A program made the translations under genes and the position numbers. A DNA stretch of 64,000 nucleotides from the NCBI RefSeq assembly GCF_019084045.1, contig NZ_JAHRED010000002.1, positions 591,233 through 655,232 on the forward strand. The letters are read 5' to 3'. Below the pieces are notes generated by a model. That model did no database searches. It worked only from the letters and a program-made list of their open reading frames with translations, and was not told where the DNA came from. The stretch comes from Paeniglutamicibacter quisquiliarum. GTDB taxonomy: Bacteria; Actinomycetota; Actinomycetes; Actinomycetales; Micrococcaceae. Positions 43,749 through 52,538 of this stretch are shown piece after piece. Every line of letters begins with the position of its first letter. Within the stretch, counting starts at the first letter, position 1.

Positions 43749-44624
43749 ATGACTACAGAGCATTCGCATGGAAGCGCCCACGGACACCACCACTCGGGAC
43801 AGGAGCACGGACACGCGCATGGCCACGACGACGACTCGGGCATGGCCGAGGTCCTGGACCTCGACGCCCTGTTGCTGCGCGACCACCTCCAGGAGATCTT
43901 TGACTGGACGGCCGCCCAGGCCAACAACCCACGCACGATTGTGGACCTGGGTGCGGGCACCGGCACCGGGACGCTCGGCCTGGCGCGCACCTTCCCCCGG
44001 GCGAGCGTGGTCGCCGTGGACCAGTCGGAGTTCATGCTCCAGCGGCTGACGAACAACGTGGGCACCCACCAACTTGAAGGCCGCGTGTCAACGCTGCAGG
44101 CAGACCTCGACGTGGCGTGGCCCGAACTGGCCGACATCGGTCTGGTGTGGGCGGCATCCTCGATACACCACATGAAGGACCCGGCCCGCGTCTTTGGCGA
44201 GATCCGGACAAGCCTTTCCCCGGAAGGAGTGTTCGTGGTCGTGGAAATGAATGCGCTTCCGCGCTATCTCCCGACGGATCTCGGATTCGGCACGCCGGGC
44301 CTGGAAGAACGATGCCACCGGTTGCTCGACGAGGCAGGCTGGAACGCCCACCCGGACTGGAGTGCGGATCTGGAGGCCGCCGGCTTCACCACCGCCGCCA
44401 AGCAGAAGTTCGACTATGCGCCGGAGGCGGACGGGGAACTTCTGCTGCGCATCACCCACACCTTCCTGTCCCGCATGCGCACCGGCCTGGCCGGGCAGCT
44501 GTCCACCGAGGACCTGTCCACCCTCGACCAGTTGCTGGACCTCGATGGCCCGCGCGGACTGGCACGACGCAGCGACCTGTCCATGCGCGGCAGCCGCACA
44601 GCGTGGGCGGTGCGCCCGCGCTGA
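43749..44624 (+). CDS. Class I SAM-dependent methyltransferase with His-rich N-terminus
   Basis: 291 residues. SAM motif I IVDLGAGTGTGTLGLAR, motif II acidic strand VVAVDQSEFML, and later LVWAASSIHHMKDPARVFGEIRTSLSPEGVFVVVEM, typical of Methyltransf_11/25-type enzymes. Residues 5-27 hold about ten His mixed with Gly, Ser and Asp (HSHGSAHGHHH ... HGHAHGHDD), a likely metal-binding head rarely seen on this fold. Substrate unknown. Divergent from the XRE-cupin regulator, which probably controls it. Confidence 0.88.
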   Translation: MTTEHSHGSAHGHHHSGQEHGHAHGHDDDSGMAEVLDLDALLLRDHLQEIFDWTAAQANNPRTIVDLGAGTGTGTLGLARTFPRASVVAVDQSEFMLQRLTNNVGTHQLEGRVSTLQADLDVAWPELADIGLVWAASSIHHMKDPARVFGEIRTSLSPEGVFVVVEMNALPRYLPTDLGFGTPGLEERCHRLLDEAGWNAHPDWSADLEAAGFTTAAKQKFDYAPEADGELLLRITHTFLSRMRTGLAGQLSTEDLSTLDQLLDLDGPRGLARRSDLSMRGSRTAWAVRPR

Positions 44625-44640
44625 GGCCGGAGATCCCAGG

Positions 44641-45195
44641 TCAGGCGCCGAAGTCCACGTCCTGCGTGCTGGTGACCGCCGCTGTGCGCTCCGGCGCCCC
44701 CTGGAATTGCCAGTAGAGGTTGATGTGGGCGATGGCGACCTCCGGCGGCGGGGCGCCCCACTGGGTCATGTCGCTGGTGGTGTGCGCATCTGACACCAGG
44801 GTGACGTCGTAGCCACGGGTGAAGGCGCCGTGGACGGTCGAGCGGATGCACGCGTCGGACTCGGCGCCGGACACCACCAGCCGGCCGACGCCGGCTGCGG
44901 AAAGCACCTCCTCGAGGTTGGTGGCCTCGAAGGAGTCCCCGTAGATCTTGTGGATCACCGGTTCCCCGGCGGCCGGTGAAAGCTCGGGCACGATCTGCCA
45001 GGCGTCGCTGCCCTGCTCCATTTCCTCGTCGGAGTGCTGCACCCACACCACCGGCGCCCCGGATTCGCGGGCACGGGACACCAGCGCTTTGATGTTGCCC
45101 AGTGTTTCCTCGCGCAAGTGGGCATTGGCCACCACGTCGTTCTGGACATCGATCACCATCAGGGCGGTGCGGGGCCGATCGACAAATGTGCTCAT
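44641..45195 (-). CDS. Isochorismatase-family cysteine hydrolase
   Basis: 184 residues. Catalytic triad candidates: Asp in ALMVIDVQNDVV, Lys in VIHKIYGDSFEATNL, Cys in GAESDACIRSTVHGAFTRGYDV. Family members act as nicotinamidases or other amidases; the substrate is not readable. ATG 45195 follows AAGGAA closely; the longer frame to 45291 is discarded. Convergent with the methyltransferase, 16 bp between stops. Confidence 0.88.
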   Translation of the reverse strand: MSTFVDRPRTALMVIDVQNDVVANAHLREETLGNIKALVSRARESGAPVVWVQHSDEEMEQGSDAWQIVPELSPAAGEPVIHKIYGDSFEATNLEEVLSAAGVGRLVVSGAESDACIRSTVHGAFTRGYDVTLVSDAHTTSDMTQWGAPPPEVAIAHINLYWQFQGAPERTAAVTSTQDVDFGA

Positions 45196-45437
45196 GGGGT
45201 TTTCCTTCGCGGAGCTGACGGAGTTTTTCCACGACCCAACATACTCCGCGCCGCCAACGATTGGGAATGGAACCAGCCAATCCCCGCACAACTCTTGGCC
45301 ACGGTTCTTCTCTTGCTTGCCGGCCCCAGTGACCTCACCGGTGAACGTCCGAAACGAGCGTGCCCGCTGCCCACTGCATCACGAGCCATGCGGCACGGGG
45401 GGCAATGGACTGCGGGCAGCCTTAGGGGTTGGGGTTT

Positions 45438-46571
45438 CTAGCAGGGCTTCCAGGTCTGGCCGCCGGGCGCGTAGCAGCGCGGGCCGGTGTACCCGGGATA
45501 CGGATTGCTGCTGACCTTGGGTTTAGGCTTTGGGGCCGGAGCCCGATAGGTCTGCTTGGGGATCGACTGGCGGCGGCGTTCGGCGGCCCTCCTGCTTGCC
45601 GCCGCTTCCCGCTGGGCAGCGGCCCGCCGCTCGGCGGCGGCCGCGGCGTTTGCCTTGCGCGTTGCCTCGGCCTTCGCCTTCGCCTTGGCCTCAGCGGCGG
45701 CCTTGGCGACCGCCTTTGCCTTGGCGTCGGCTTCCTTCTTGGCCCGTGCCAACGCCGTCTTCTTGGCGGCCAGCTTTTTCTCGATTGCCGTGGCCCTGTC
45801 AAGGGAGGCTGCCAGCTGTGGTGCATATGTGGCCTTCCGCGCAGACCAAATCGCCGCGTCCACCACATTGCCGGCGGTGTCGAGTCCCCGAAGCGCTGCG
45901 CTCTTCGCCTTGCCCGCCACGATGGCGGCTGTCACCACGGCGAGGGCGGAACCCACCGCCTCGGCGTTCGCCGGAACGGTGTCCTCAACGGCCTCCATGC
46001 CCGCAATGGCGGCCACCGCCCTGGCTGGAATCGTGCAGTCGATCGCCGCGCTGTAGAGTCCCTCGCTGGATTCCTGAGCCCGCTGCTCTGCGGCAAGGAC
46101 CTCGGGATAGAACCGCTCGTTGGGCTGGAACAGCACCGCAACGCCGAGTCCGGCGGCGGCGATATCGGCGTTGACGAGACTTCCGTCCTTGTAGACGCCC
46201 GCCAGCGTGCGGCCGTACGGGTCCAGGCGCTGCACGTCGTAGGCCAGCTCGATCCGGTCCCCCGGCGCCAAGAGTGACTTGGTGTAATCGGCTGCCTCCA
46301 CCCCGAGGCACTGCACCGGCTTGTCCGGGTGCTTGGTCTCCGGCGTATCGATGTTGAGCAGACGGATGGTGGTTTCGGCGCCGGACAGGTCCGCCACAAT
46401 GGTGTCGCCGTCAATCACCCTGACAACGGTGGCGCCATTGCGGTCACTCGCTGTCTGTGACGCCGGTGCCTGTGTGCAGGCAGTGGCTACAAAACCGAGC
46501 GCTACCGCTCCCGCGACGATCCTTGCCACGCGACCTGTAGCCAGCGCGGCCAAATTGGTTCCCCCGAACAA
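45438..46571 (-). CDS. Exported thermonuclease-family (SNase) protein with Ala/Lys/Arg coiled coil and Excalibur motif
   Basis: 377 residues. N-terminal hydrophobic segment ending VATAC (possible lipobox). The SNase domain carries VVRVIDGDTIVADLSG, IRLLNIDTPE and YGRTLAGVY (the Arg/Glu/Arg catalytic set). From about residue 240 a long Ala/Lys/Arg/Glu-rich helix (coiled-coil-like) leads to a Pro-rich hinge and the C-terminal Excalibur calcium-binding-like motif CYAPGGQTWKPC. It starts at TTG 46571 with GGGGAG upstream. Likely a secreted or surface-held nuclease for DNA scavenging. Confidence 0.88.
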   Translation of the reverse strand: MFGGTNLAALATGRVARIVAGAVALGFVATACTQAPASQTASDRNGATVVRVIDGDTIVADLSGAETTIRLLNIDTPETKHPDKPVQCLGVEAADYTKSLLAPGDRIELAYDVQRLDPYGRTLAGVYKDGSLVNADIAAAGLGVAVLFQPNERFYPEVLAAEQRAQESSEGLYSAAIDCTIPARAVAAIAGMEAVEDTVPANAEAVGSALAVVTAAIVAGKAKSAALRGLDTAGNVVDAAIWSARKATYAPQLAASLDRATAIEKKLAAKKTALARAKKEADAKAKAVAKAAAEAKAKAKAEATRKANAAAAAERRAAAQREAAASRRAAERRRQSIPKQTYRAPAPKPKPKVSSNPYPGYTGPRCYAPGGQTWKPC

Positions 46572-46762
46572 TGAAACTCCCCATATTTAAGTTGAAGCTG
46601 CGAGTAAGCAAATTTCACCATAGCCCCGGGGGCAGACAGTTGGGCAAGCATCGTTCGATTGTGACTTCCACCGGCCCTGCCATCAGACCACCGGGTAATT
46701 TGGTTTAATTCCTCGGGCGAGCGCAAAGCCGTACACTGCTTCGGTTTCGCTAGGCTGGTCAA

Positions 46763-47230
46763 ATGACTGGCTACACAAACACCAACCCTTCATCATTTCG
46801 CTCCCGACTTGGCAATGCCGCGGGAACCGGCGTGGCCAGCGGCCTCCTGACGCTGGTTGACCCTGCCAAGCTTCGACCCTCGACCAGGAGGTCCTTGTAT
46901 GTGGGAACGGGTGCCGCCGCGGGGCTCATCGGATGGTTCGCCACTGCCCCCGGCGAGGATGCCAAGCCCGGGAAGAAGTTCCGGGCCGCCGTTGCGTTGG
47001 GACTGGGCACCCTGAGTGCCGCCGGCACGAAGCTTGGATTTGTCATCGATGCGAGGATCCACCAGGCCCTGTTGCGCAGGGGCATTGAAAACCCGCGCCC
47101 GCTCATGGCCATTGGCTCGGCGGTCATCACCGTTGGAATGGTATTGCTCGAGCCCCCGCGGCATGAGGATGACGAGTCACTGTCCCCCGTGGATTCCGGA
47201 GTTGGAGCGCTCGAACGACCCCGGCACTAA
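46763..47230 (+). CDS. Conserved hypothetical membrane-associated protein
   Basis: 155 residues. Ser/Asn-rich head, then hydrophobic segments GTGAAAGLIGWFATAP, AAVALGLGTLSAAG and LMAIGSAVITVGMVLLEPP, with a positive loop RIHQALLRRGIENPRP between. It ends in an acidic tail. No family recognised; similar small proteins occur in Micrococcaceae as hypotheticals. ATG 46763 lies after an AT-rich intergenic region likely to hold its promoter. Confidence 0.6.
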   Translation: MTGYTNTNPSSFRSRLGNAAGTGVASGLLTLVDPAKLRPSTRRSLYVGTGAAAGLIGWFATAPGEDAKPGKKFRAAVALGLGTLSAAGTKLGFVIDARIHQALLRRGIENPRPLMAIGSAVITVGMVLLEPPRHEDDESLSPVDSGVGALERPRH

Positions 47231-47296
47231 GGTGCAGGCTTCACCGTCGCGCATCCGCGCCCACTAACTGGATCCAGCCCGGCCTACCATGGACCC

Positions 47297-47698
47297 ATGA
47301 AGCGCTTCGTGATCGATCCGGCAGCACTGTTGCATCTTGCCGACAACCGATACCAGCCGAATCCGGACCATCGACTCGTCGCACCGAACTCGATCCGTTC
47401 CGCGGCCCTGGACCTGTTGCTGAAGGGCGTGCTCGGCGGCGAAATCACCGAGGCAGCGGCGATGGACCTCCACGAGCGCATCACCGCTGTGAAGGTCCGC
47501 CTGCTCGGCGACCGGGTCTCACGGCGCACCGCGTGGAAGATCGCACGCGAGCATCAGTGGGACAGCATCGGGCACGCGGAATACCTGGCTGTCACGATGC
47601 TGCAGGCCGATGCGCTCGTGGCGCTCGACCCGGACCTCGCCGCGAGGTCGGAGGGAATCGTGCCACTGGCCTCGATCTCCGAGCTCCTAGCCCCATAG
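47297..47698 (+). CDS. PIN-domain (VapC-like) protein
   Basis: 133 residues. FVIDPAALLHL with the first acidic residue, a middle EITEAAAMDLHERI helix, and the late AEYLAVTMLQADALVALDPDLA segment match a PIN ribonuclease fold, the last part carrying the conserved acidic residues. No antitoxin gene is adjacent, which sets it apart from a standard vapBC module. Nuclease activity is plausible but unproven. Confidence 0.65.
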   Translation: MKRFVIDPAALLHLADNRYQPNPDHRLVAPNSIRSAALDLLLKGVLGGEITEAAAMDLHERITAVKVRLLGDRVSRRTAWKIAREHQWDSIGHAEYLAVTMLQADALVALDPDLAARSEGIVPLASISELLAP

Positions 47699-47716
47699 CG
47701 CTCCGGACCCGCTGCC

Positions 47717-48058
47717 TCAGGCGGTGAGATCGTACGCTTCGCGGATCCAACCCAACAGCTCCGGATCGAGCGCAGCGGTGTCCAGCAGGATGATCTCGTT
47801 GTGCCACCGGTTCGCGGATACTCGCCCCGTACGAAATACCCGCGGGGATTCGAGCTGCCGGGTGAGAACGATGTTGACCAGGATCCCGCCGCGGCGGGGA
47901 TGGATGCCAAGGAAGGCGCGCCCGCGCGCCACATGGAACGACGAGGCATTCTCCTGGATCTCGCACCCCGGCAATGCGGAGATCCGCTCCATGAGCACAT
48001 CGTGGATGGTGGATGAGGTCGGGTCACCGGTGATGCGTTCCCTTGCAGTGCGAGCCAT
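47717..48058 (-). CDS. DUF5655-like domain protein
   Basis: 113 residues: TIHDVLMERISALPGCEIQENASSFHVARGRAFLGIHPRRGGILVNIVL, then RWHNEIILLDTAALDPELLGWIREAYDLTA. This is the pattern of DUF5655 / YdhG-like small domains whose role is unknown. Convergent with the PIN gene (18 bp apart). No membrane segment. Confidence 0.75.
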   Translation of the reverse strand: MARTARERITGDPTSSTIHDVLMERISALPGCEIQENASSFHVARGRAFLGIHPRRGGILVNIVLTRQLESPRVFRTGRVSANRWHNEIILLDTAALDPELLGWIREAYDLTA

Positions 48059-48113
48059 TCAGCCATCATACGGCCGAGTCGCCAAAGGCACGTTGGTCTC
48101 CGGCCGAGGTGGC

Positions 48114-49184
48114 TTAGAGCCCCTTGCCGCTGGGCGAGACGATGATTTTGACCGCCGTCTCATTGTGGTTGATCAGCGTGTCGAATCCCTTGTCGATCAG
48201 GTCCTCCAGGGCGATGCGCCCGGTGATGAACGGCTTGAGGTCGATCTTTCCGCTTCCCACCAGCTCGATGACCTCGGCGTGGTCGCGCACGTAGGCGATG
48301 GTCCCGCGCACGTCGATTTCCTTGAGTACGATCTTCTGCATGTCCACGGTGGCGGGCCGACCCCAGATGGAGACGTTCACCAGCACCCCGGTGGGCTTTA
48401 GCGCATCGAGCAGGGTGTCGAGCACCGCGTTGACTCCCGCGCACTCAAAGGCGACGTCCGCCCCGATGCCATGGGTGATTTCCATGACCCGTTCCCTGAC
48501 GTCCTCGACGCCGGGGTCAAGCACGTGGTCTGCAACCCCGCTTTCGCGCGCCTTGTCCTTGCGTGCTGCCGAGAGTTCGCTGACGATGGTGGTGACGCCC
48601 ATGCCCTTAAGCACCGCCGCGGTGAGCAGGCCGATCGGGCCTGCTCCGCCGACCAGCGCATACTGCCCCGGCAACACGCCGCTGCGCATCACCGCATGGT
48701 GCCCCACCGAGAGGGGTTCGATCAGCGCCGCCTCGTCCAGCGGAATGTCCCCGATGCGGTGCACCCAGCGCGCGTCGACCACGATCTTCTCGCCCAGTCC
48801 CCCGCCCCCGCCGGCCAGGCCAATGAAGCCCATCTTGACGCACAGGTGGTAGTTGCCCGCCTGGCAGGAGGCGCACTGGCCACAGGTGAAGTAGGGCTCG
48901 ACCACGACGTTCTGCCCCACGGCCAGGTCCAAGACGCCCTCGCCGACGGCCGTGATGGTGCCGGAGAACTCGTGCCCCAGTGTCACCGGCGCCTCTTCCC
49001 CCGAGAGCGGGTGCGGGTGCCCGGGCGCAGGGACGAAGATCGGGCCCTCGAGGTACTCGTGCAGGTCGGTGCCGCAGATGCCGCACCAGGCCACATCGAT
49101 GGCCACCGCGCCCGGGCGCAGTTCGGGCTCGGAGATCTCCTCGATGCGGATGTCTTTTTGTGCGTAAAAACGTGCAGCCTTCAT
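48114..49184 (-). CDS. 2,3-butanediol dehydrogenase / acetoin reductase (zinc MDR)
   Basis: 356 residues. Interconverts acetoin (or diacetyl) and 2,3-butanediol with NAD(H). CGICGTDLHEYLEGPIFVP, GHEFSGTITAVGEGV (catalytic zinc: Cys, His, Glu), four structural-zinc Cys in CGQCASCQAGNYHLC, and GGAGPIGLLTAAVLKGMG for NAD. The DLHEYLEGPIF pattern is specific for the Bdh1/BdhA subgroup. ATG 49184 lies after a GGGACATGCC context with only a weak RBS. Stands alone on the minus strand. Confidence 0.9.
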   Translation of the reverse strand: MKAARFYAQKDIRIEEISEPELRPGAVAIDVAWCGICGTDLHEYLEGPIFVPAPGHPHPLSGEEAPVTLGHEFSGTITAVGEGVLDLAVGQNVVVEPYFTCGQCASCQAGNYHLCVKMGFIGLAGGGGGLGEKIVVDARWVHRIGDIPLDEAALIEPLSVGHHAVMRSGVLPGQYALVGGAGPIGLLTAAVLKGMGVTTIVSELSAARKDKARESGVADHVLDPGVEDVRERVMEITHGIGADVAFECAGVNAVLDTLLDALKPTGVLVNVSIWGRPATVDMQKIVLKEIDVRGTIAYVRDHAEVIELVGSGKIDLKPFITGRIALEDLIDKGFDTLINHNETAVKIIVSPSGKGL

Positions 49185-49381
49185 GGCATGTCCCTTCTCG
49201 AAAGACCGGACGCGGCGACTCGCGCCGGCACGGAAGCCGCTCCTCGAGGCGCAGGCGGCCGCGGGGACGGGCTCCGTTCACGTTCGACGCTACCGCCGCC
49301 CCGTGCCGGATGGCTAGGGTTGTGCCTTCCGGCGCCCCCACTCCTTGGGGCGGCATGCGGGAGGCGGGAAGCAACGTTTCC

Positions 49382-50215
49382 CTATTTGCGCCCGGTGAAG
49401 TGCTCCATTGACTTGTAGACGCCGAATACGCGCCCGGCCACCGCGTCCCAGGCGGCAATCGGCAGCACGCCCCGCAGCGCGGAGCTCAGCTTCACTGTCC
49501 AGGGCATCAGGAGCATCGGCTGGCCATCCTTCATGGCCCGCCAGACGCGCTCTGTCACCGGCCCGGGCTCCAGCAGCGGGGTCAGCAGCGGACCGCGGGC
49601 TCCGTCGAACATGCCGGTCTTGATGTAGGAGGGGCAGAAGGTGGTCACCTTGATGTGGTGGTGCCCGGCCTGCGCCAGTTCCAGGCGCAGCGAATCGCTC
49701 CACCCGATGACCGCCCACTTGGAGGATGAGTAGACGCTCATCCTCGGGTTGGCCAGCAGCCCGGCGGCGGAGGCGACGTTCACGATCCGCGAGGTGCGCC
49801 CGCGGGAGATCATGGAGGGCAGGAATTCGCGGGTGATGTGCATCAGCGCGAGGGTGTTGATGTTCATGGTTTCGGCGATGTCGGCGCGCTGGTCGTGTTC
49901 CCAGAAGTACTTCCCGCGCACGATGCCGGCGTTGTTGATGAGGATGTCCGGGGCCCCGACGCCGTCGCGCACCACCTGGGCGGCTTCCTCGATGGACTCG
50001 AGCCGGCCCACGTCCACCACCTGCGTGTGGATCTCGCTGCCGGCCCCGCGCAGTTCCGCGGCCGCCTCCTCGAGCTGCCCGGCATTGATGTCCCAGAGAA
50101 TCACGTGGCTGGCGCGGTCCTTGACGGCGAGGCGGGCATACATCCTGCCCATGCCCATGGCGGCCCCGGTGATCAAGACGGTCGATCCGGCCAGTGTTCC
50201 GATGGTGGGGTTCAT
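49382..50215 (-). CDS. Short-chain dehydrogenase/reductase
   Basis: 277 residues. Cofactor motif TGAAMGMGRMYA (TGxxxGxG), NNAG, catalytic Ser in VNVASAAG and YSSSK (Tyr-x3-Lys). The C-terminal extension (AIAAWDAVAGRVFGVYKSMEHFTGRK) has a hydrophobic stretch seen in membrane-associated SDRs. Overlaps the FAD oxidase gene by 4 bp (ATGA), so both act in one step sequence, probably on a glycerolipid or fatty compound. Substrate inferred from context only. Confidence 0.88.
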   Translation of the reverse strand: MNPTIGTLAGSTVLITGAAMGMGRMYARLAVKDRASHVILWDINAGQLEEAAAELRGAGSEIHTQVVDVGRLESIEEAAQVVRDGVGAPDILINNAGIVRGKYFWEHDQRADIAETMNINTLALMHITREFLPSMISRGRTSRIVNVASAAGLLANPRMSVYSSSKWAVIGWSDSLRLELAQAGHHHIKVTTFCPSYIKTGMFDGARGPLLTPLLEPGPVTERVWRAMKDGQPMLLMPWTVKLSSALRGVLPIAAWDAVAGRVFGVYKSMEHFTGRK

Positions 50216-51918
50216 GGCTGCTCCTTGGTTGCTGTTGCGTTGGAAGGCGTTGCGTTTGCGGGTGCGGGGATGAGTTTTCCCGGGTTCATGATCCCGCTCG
50301 GGTCCAGGGTTGCCTTGATGCCCCGCAGGACCTCGATCCCCAGGGCACCGATTTCCGCCTCCAGGTAGGGCGAGTGGTCGGTGCCCACGGCGTGGTGGTG
50401 GGTAATGGTGGCGCCGGCCGCGACGATGGCCTCGGAGGCCGCCTTCTTCACGCGGGCGTTTTGTGCCTGACCGTCCGGCTCGAGCCCGCCGAGGAAGGTG
50501 AAGTAGAGGGAGGCGCCGTCCGGGTAGACGTGGGAGATGTGGGCCTGTACGTACCCCGTGCCGCCGCGGGCCTCCAGGGCGTTGAGAATGGCACCGCGGA
50601 CCGCGGTGTAGGTGGCATCGAGCCTGGTCCAGCTGGCGGCGGTTTCCAGGGTCTCGACGTACACGCCGCGGGTCAGCAGCTCGTCGCGCAGGTACGGCCC
50701 GGAGAAGCGCCCGCGCTCCCAGGCCCGCGCCGGGAGCGGGCCGAGGCGGATGCCGCCGGCGGCGCGCAGGATCCGCGCGCTGCGTCGCCTGCGGGCGGCG
50801 GTTTCGCGCTTTGGTCCTTCCCAGAGGAACAGGGCCAGTGCGGGTGTCTTGTGTCCGCGGAGCCCGAGGTACCTGGCCATGGCGGCGGTCTTGGGGCCAC
50901 CGAGCCTGAAGGTCGCCGCGGTCTGGTCGGTGTCGCTGAGCCTGCAGACGTGGGGCATGTCCCCGCGGACGCCCTCGTGGCGCAGCCGGCGCAGTGCCTC
51001 GGCCCCGGCGGCGAAGGATTCGAAGGACCAGGCGCCGTGGCTCCTGGCTGCGGGCAGCGGGTGGATCCGCACCGTGGCGGAGGTGATGACCCCCAGTGTG
51101 CCCTCGGATCCCACGACGACGTCCAGCAGCCTGGGCCCGGCGGCGCTGCCCGGGGCGGGCGAGCCGACGTCCATCGGCCCGGCGGGCGTTTCGAGGTGGA
51201 CGGACTTGACCAGGTCGTCGGCGCGGCCGTATCCGGTGGAGGCCTGCCCGGCGGAGCGCGTTGCCACATAGCCGCCGAGGGTGGCCTGCTGGTGGCTTTG
51301 CGGGAAGTGGCCGAGCGTGAAGCCCAGCGGTTCCAGCGCCGCCTCGATGGCCGGACCGCGGATGCCCGCCTCGAAGGTGGCGGTGTGCGAAAGTGCGTCG
51401 AGGTGCAGCAGCCCGTCCATGCGCCGCAGGTCAACGGCGATCACACCGGAGAACGGGCCGCGCTCCGGTTCGACTCCCCCGACCACCGAGGTTCCCCCGC
51501 CGAAGGCGACCACGGCCAGGCGCCGGCGCACGCAGAATTCCAGGACCTCGCGCACTTGCTCGGCACTGCCGGGGAAGAGAACCGCATCGGGTGCCTGCGC
51601 CGCGTCCCCGGCGCGGATACGCAGCAGGTCGGGGGTGCTCTTGCCACCGGCGTGGAGGATGCGTTCGGCGCGTTCGGTGGAAACGTGTGGGGCACCGCAG
51701 ATCCCGCGCAACTCCCCCAGCACCTCGTCCCCCAGGGCCACCGGCCCGACCCTGACGTCGTCGAAGTCCACGGGCGGATGCACGGCTTCGACGCTGTCCA
51801 GCCCCAGGGTGGTGCGCAGGTATTCGAGCCCGCCCGCCCCCAGCGGCTTCGCCCGCGCAGGGTCTCCCCAGCCGTACCAAACGGAGTGGGGAATCTTCTC
51901 TGTGTTCTGCGTCACCAT
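50212..51918 (-). CDS. FAD-linked oxidase, alkyldihydroxyacetonephosphate-synthase-like
   Basis: 568 residues. Starts KIPHSVWYGWGDPARAKPL as in alkyl-DHAP-synthase-like flavoproteins; FAD (PCMH) domain VAFGGGTSVVGGVEP, GRADDLVKSVHLETPAG and VVGSEGTLGVITSATVR; late GTDHSPYLEAEIGALG and IKATLDPSGIMNPGKL. ATG 51918 is chosen: a longer frame runs into the divergent regulator. It may form ether bonds in lipids or oxidise a glycerol-derived substrate. Divergent from tetR-glpD-dagK. Confidence 0.87.
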   Translation of the reverse strand: MVTQNTEKIPHSVWYGWGDPARAKPLGAGGLEYLRTTLGLDSVEAVHPPVDFDDVRVGPVALGDEVLGELRGICGAPHVSTERAERILHAGGKSTPDLLRIRAGDAAQAPDAVLFPGSAEQVREVLEFCVRRRLAVVAFGGGTSVVGGVEPERGPFSGVIAVDLRRMDGLLHLDALSHTATFEAGIRGPAIEAALEPLGFTLGHFPQSHQQATLGGYVATRSAGQASTGYGRADDLVKSVHLETPAGPMDVGSPAPGSAAGPRLLDVVVGSEGTLGVITSATVRIHPLPAARSHGAWSFESFAAGAEALRRLRHEGVRGDMPHVCRLSDTDQTAATFRLGGPKTAAMARYLGLRGHKTPALALFLWEGPKRETAARRRRSARILRAAGGIRLGPLPARAWERGRFSGPYLRDELLTRGVYVETLETAASWTRLDATYTAVRGAILNALEARGGTGYVQAHISHVYPDGASLYFTFLGGLEPDGQAQNARVKKAASEAIVAAGATITHHHAVGTDHSPYLEAEIGALGIEVLRGIKATLDPSGIMNPGKLIPAPANATPSNATATKEQP

Positions 51919-51935
51919 GCGATACAGTGTGACAC
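51919..51935. promoter_or_regulatory. 17-bp divergent intergenic region, likely leaderless promoters and TetR operator
   Basis: Only 17 bases separate the start codons of the FAD oxidase and the TetR gene. TACAGT (51923-51928) is a good -10 for transcription starting at the A of the regulator ATG. GTGTGACAC (51927-51935) is a short palindrome fit for the regulator. No Shine-Dalgarno fits on either side, consistent with leaderless mRNAs. Confidence 0.6.
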
Positions 51936-52538
51936 ATGAAGTCACAACGTACCACCGGCCCCGGCGACGAAAAGCTCCTGCTCGCCACGCGGGAATCGGT
52001 GGTCCTGCACGGGGTGCGCCGCACGACCGCCAACGACATTGCCGAACGGGCGGGGATCTCCCGCATGACGTTCTACCGCCGGATGGGCTCGGTGGAACAC
52101 GCGGTGCTCGCGACGCTGACCCGCGAGTTCCGCACCGCCGCGGCCGATGTCCGCTCCGCATGCCCCGCCGGCACCGGGCGCGAGCAACTGGTGCACTTCG
52201 CCATCCAAAGCGTGCGGGTCTTTGCCACCTCGGAGCTTCTGGCCTCGATTGCCGAGCGGGACCCCGAGTTCCTCATCCCCTACGTCACCGACAGGTTTGG
52301 CGCGAGCCAGCAGCTGATCCTTGATGAGCTCGAGGGGCTGATTGCCGCCGGCCAGGCGGACCACAGCATCGAGGCCACCGCCGCCACCGCCACCACGCTG
52401 CTGCTGGCCCTGCAGGGCGTGGCGCTCTCGGCGCGGCTGCTGCGCAAGACCGGCGCCTTCGAGCAAACACTCGCGGAGCTCGAACGGATGCTTCTGCGGC
52501 ACCTCACCCCGGCGGGCACCGCAGGGAACGGATCATGA
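51936..52538 (+). CDS. TetR family transcriptional regulator
   Basis: 200 residues. HTH at the N-terminus: LLLATRESVVLHGVRRTTANDIAERAGISRMTFYRRMGSVEHAV, then an all-helical ligand domain. First gene of a three-gene operon (overlapping glpD by 4 bp) and divergent from the FAD oxidase/SDR pair, so it likely controls both transcripts from the 17-bp intergenic site. Confidence 0.9.
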   Translation: MKSQRTTGPGDEKLLLATRESVVLHGVRRTTANDIAERAGISRMTFYRRMGSVEHAVLATLTREFRTAAADVRSACPAGTGREQLVHFAIQSVRVFATSELLASIAERDPEFLIPYVTDRFGASQQLILDELEGLIAAGQADHSIEATAATATTLLLALQGVALSARLLRKTGAFEQTLAELERMLLRHLTPAGTAGNGS

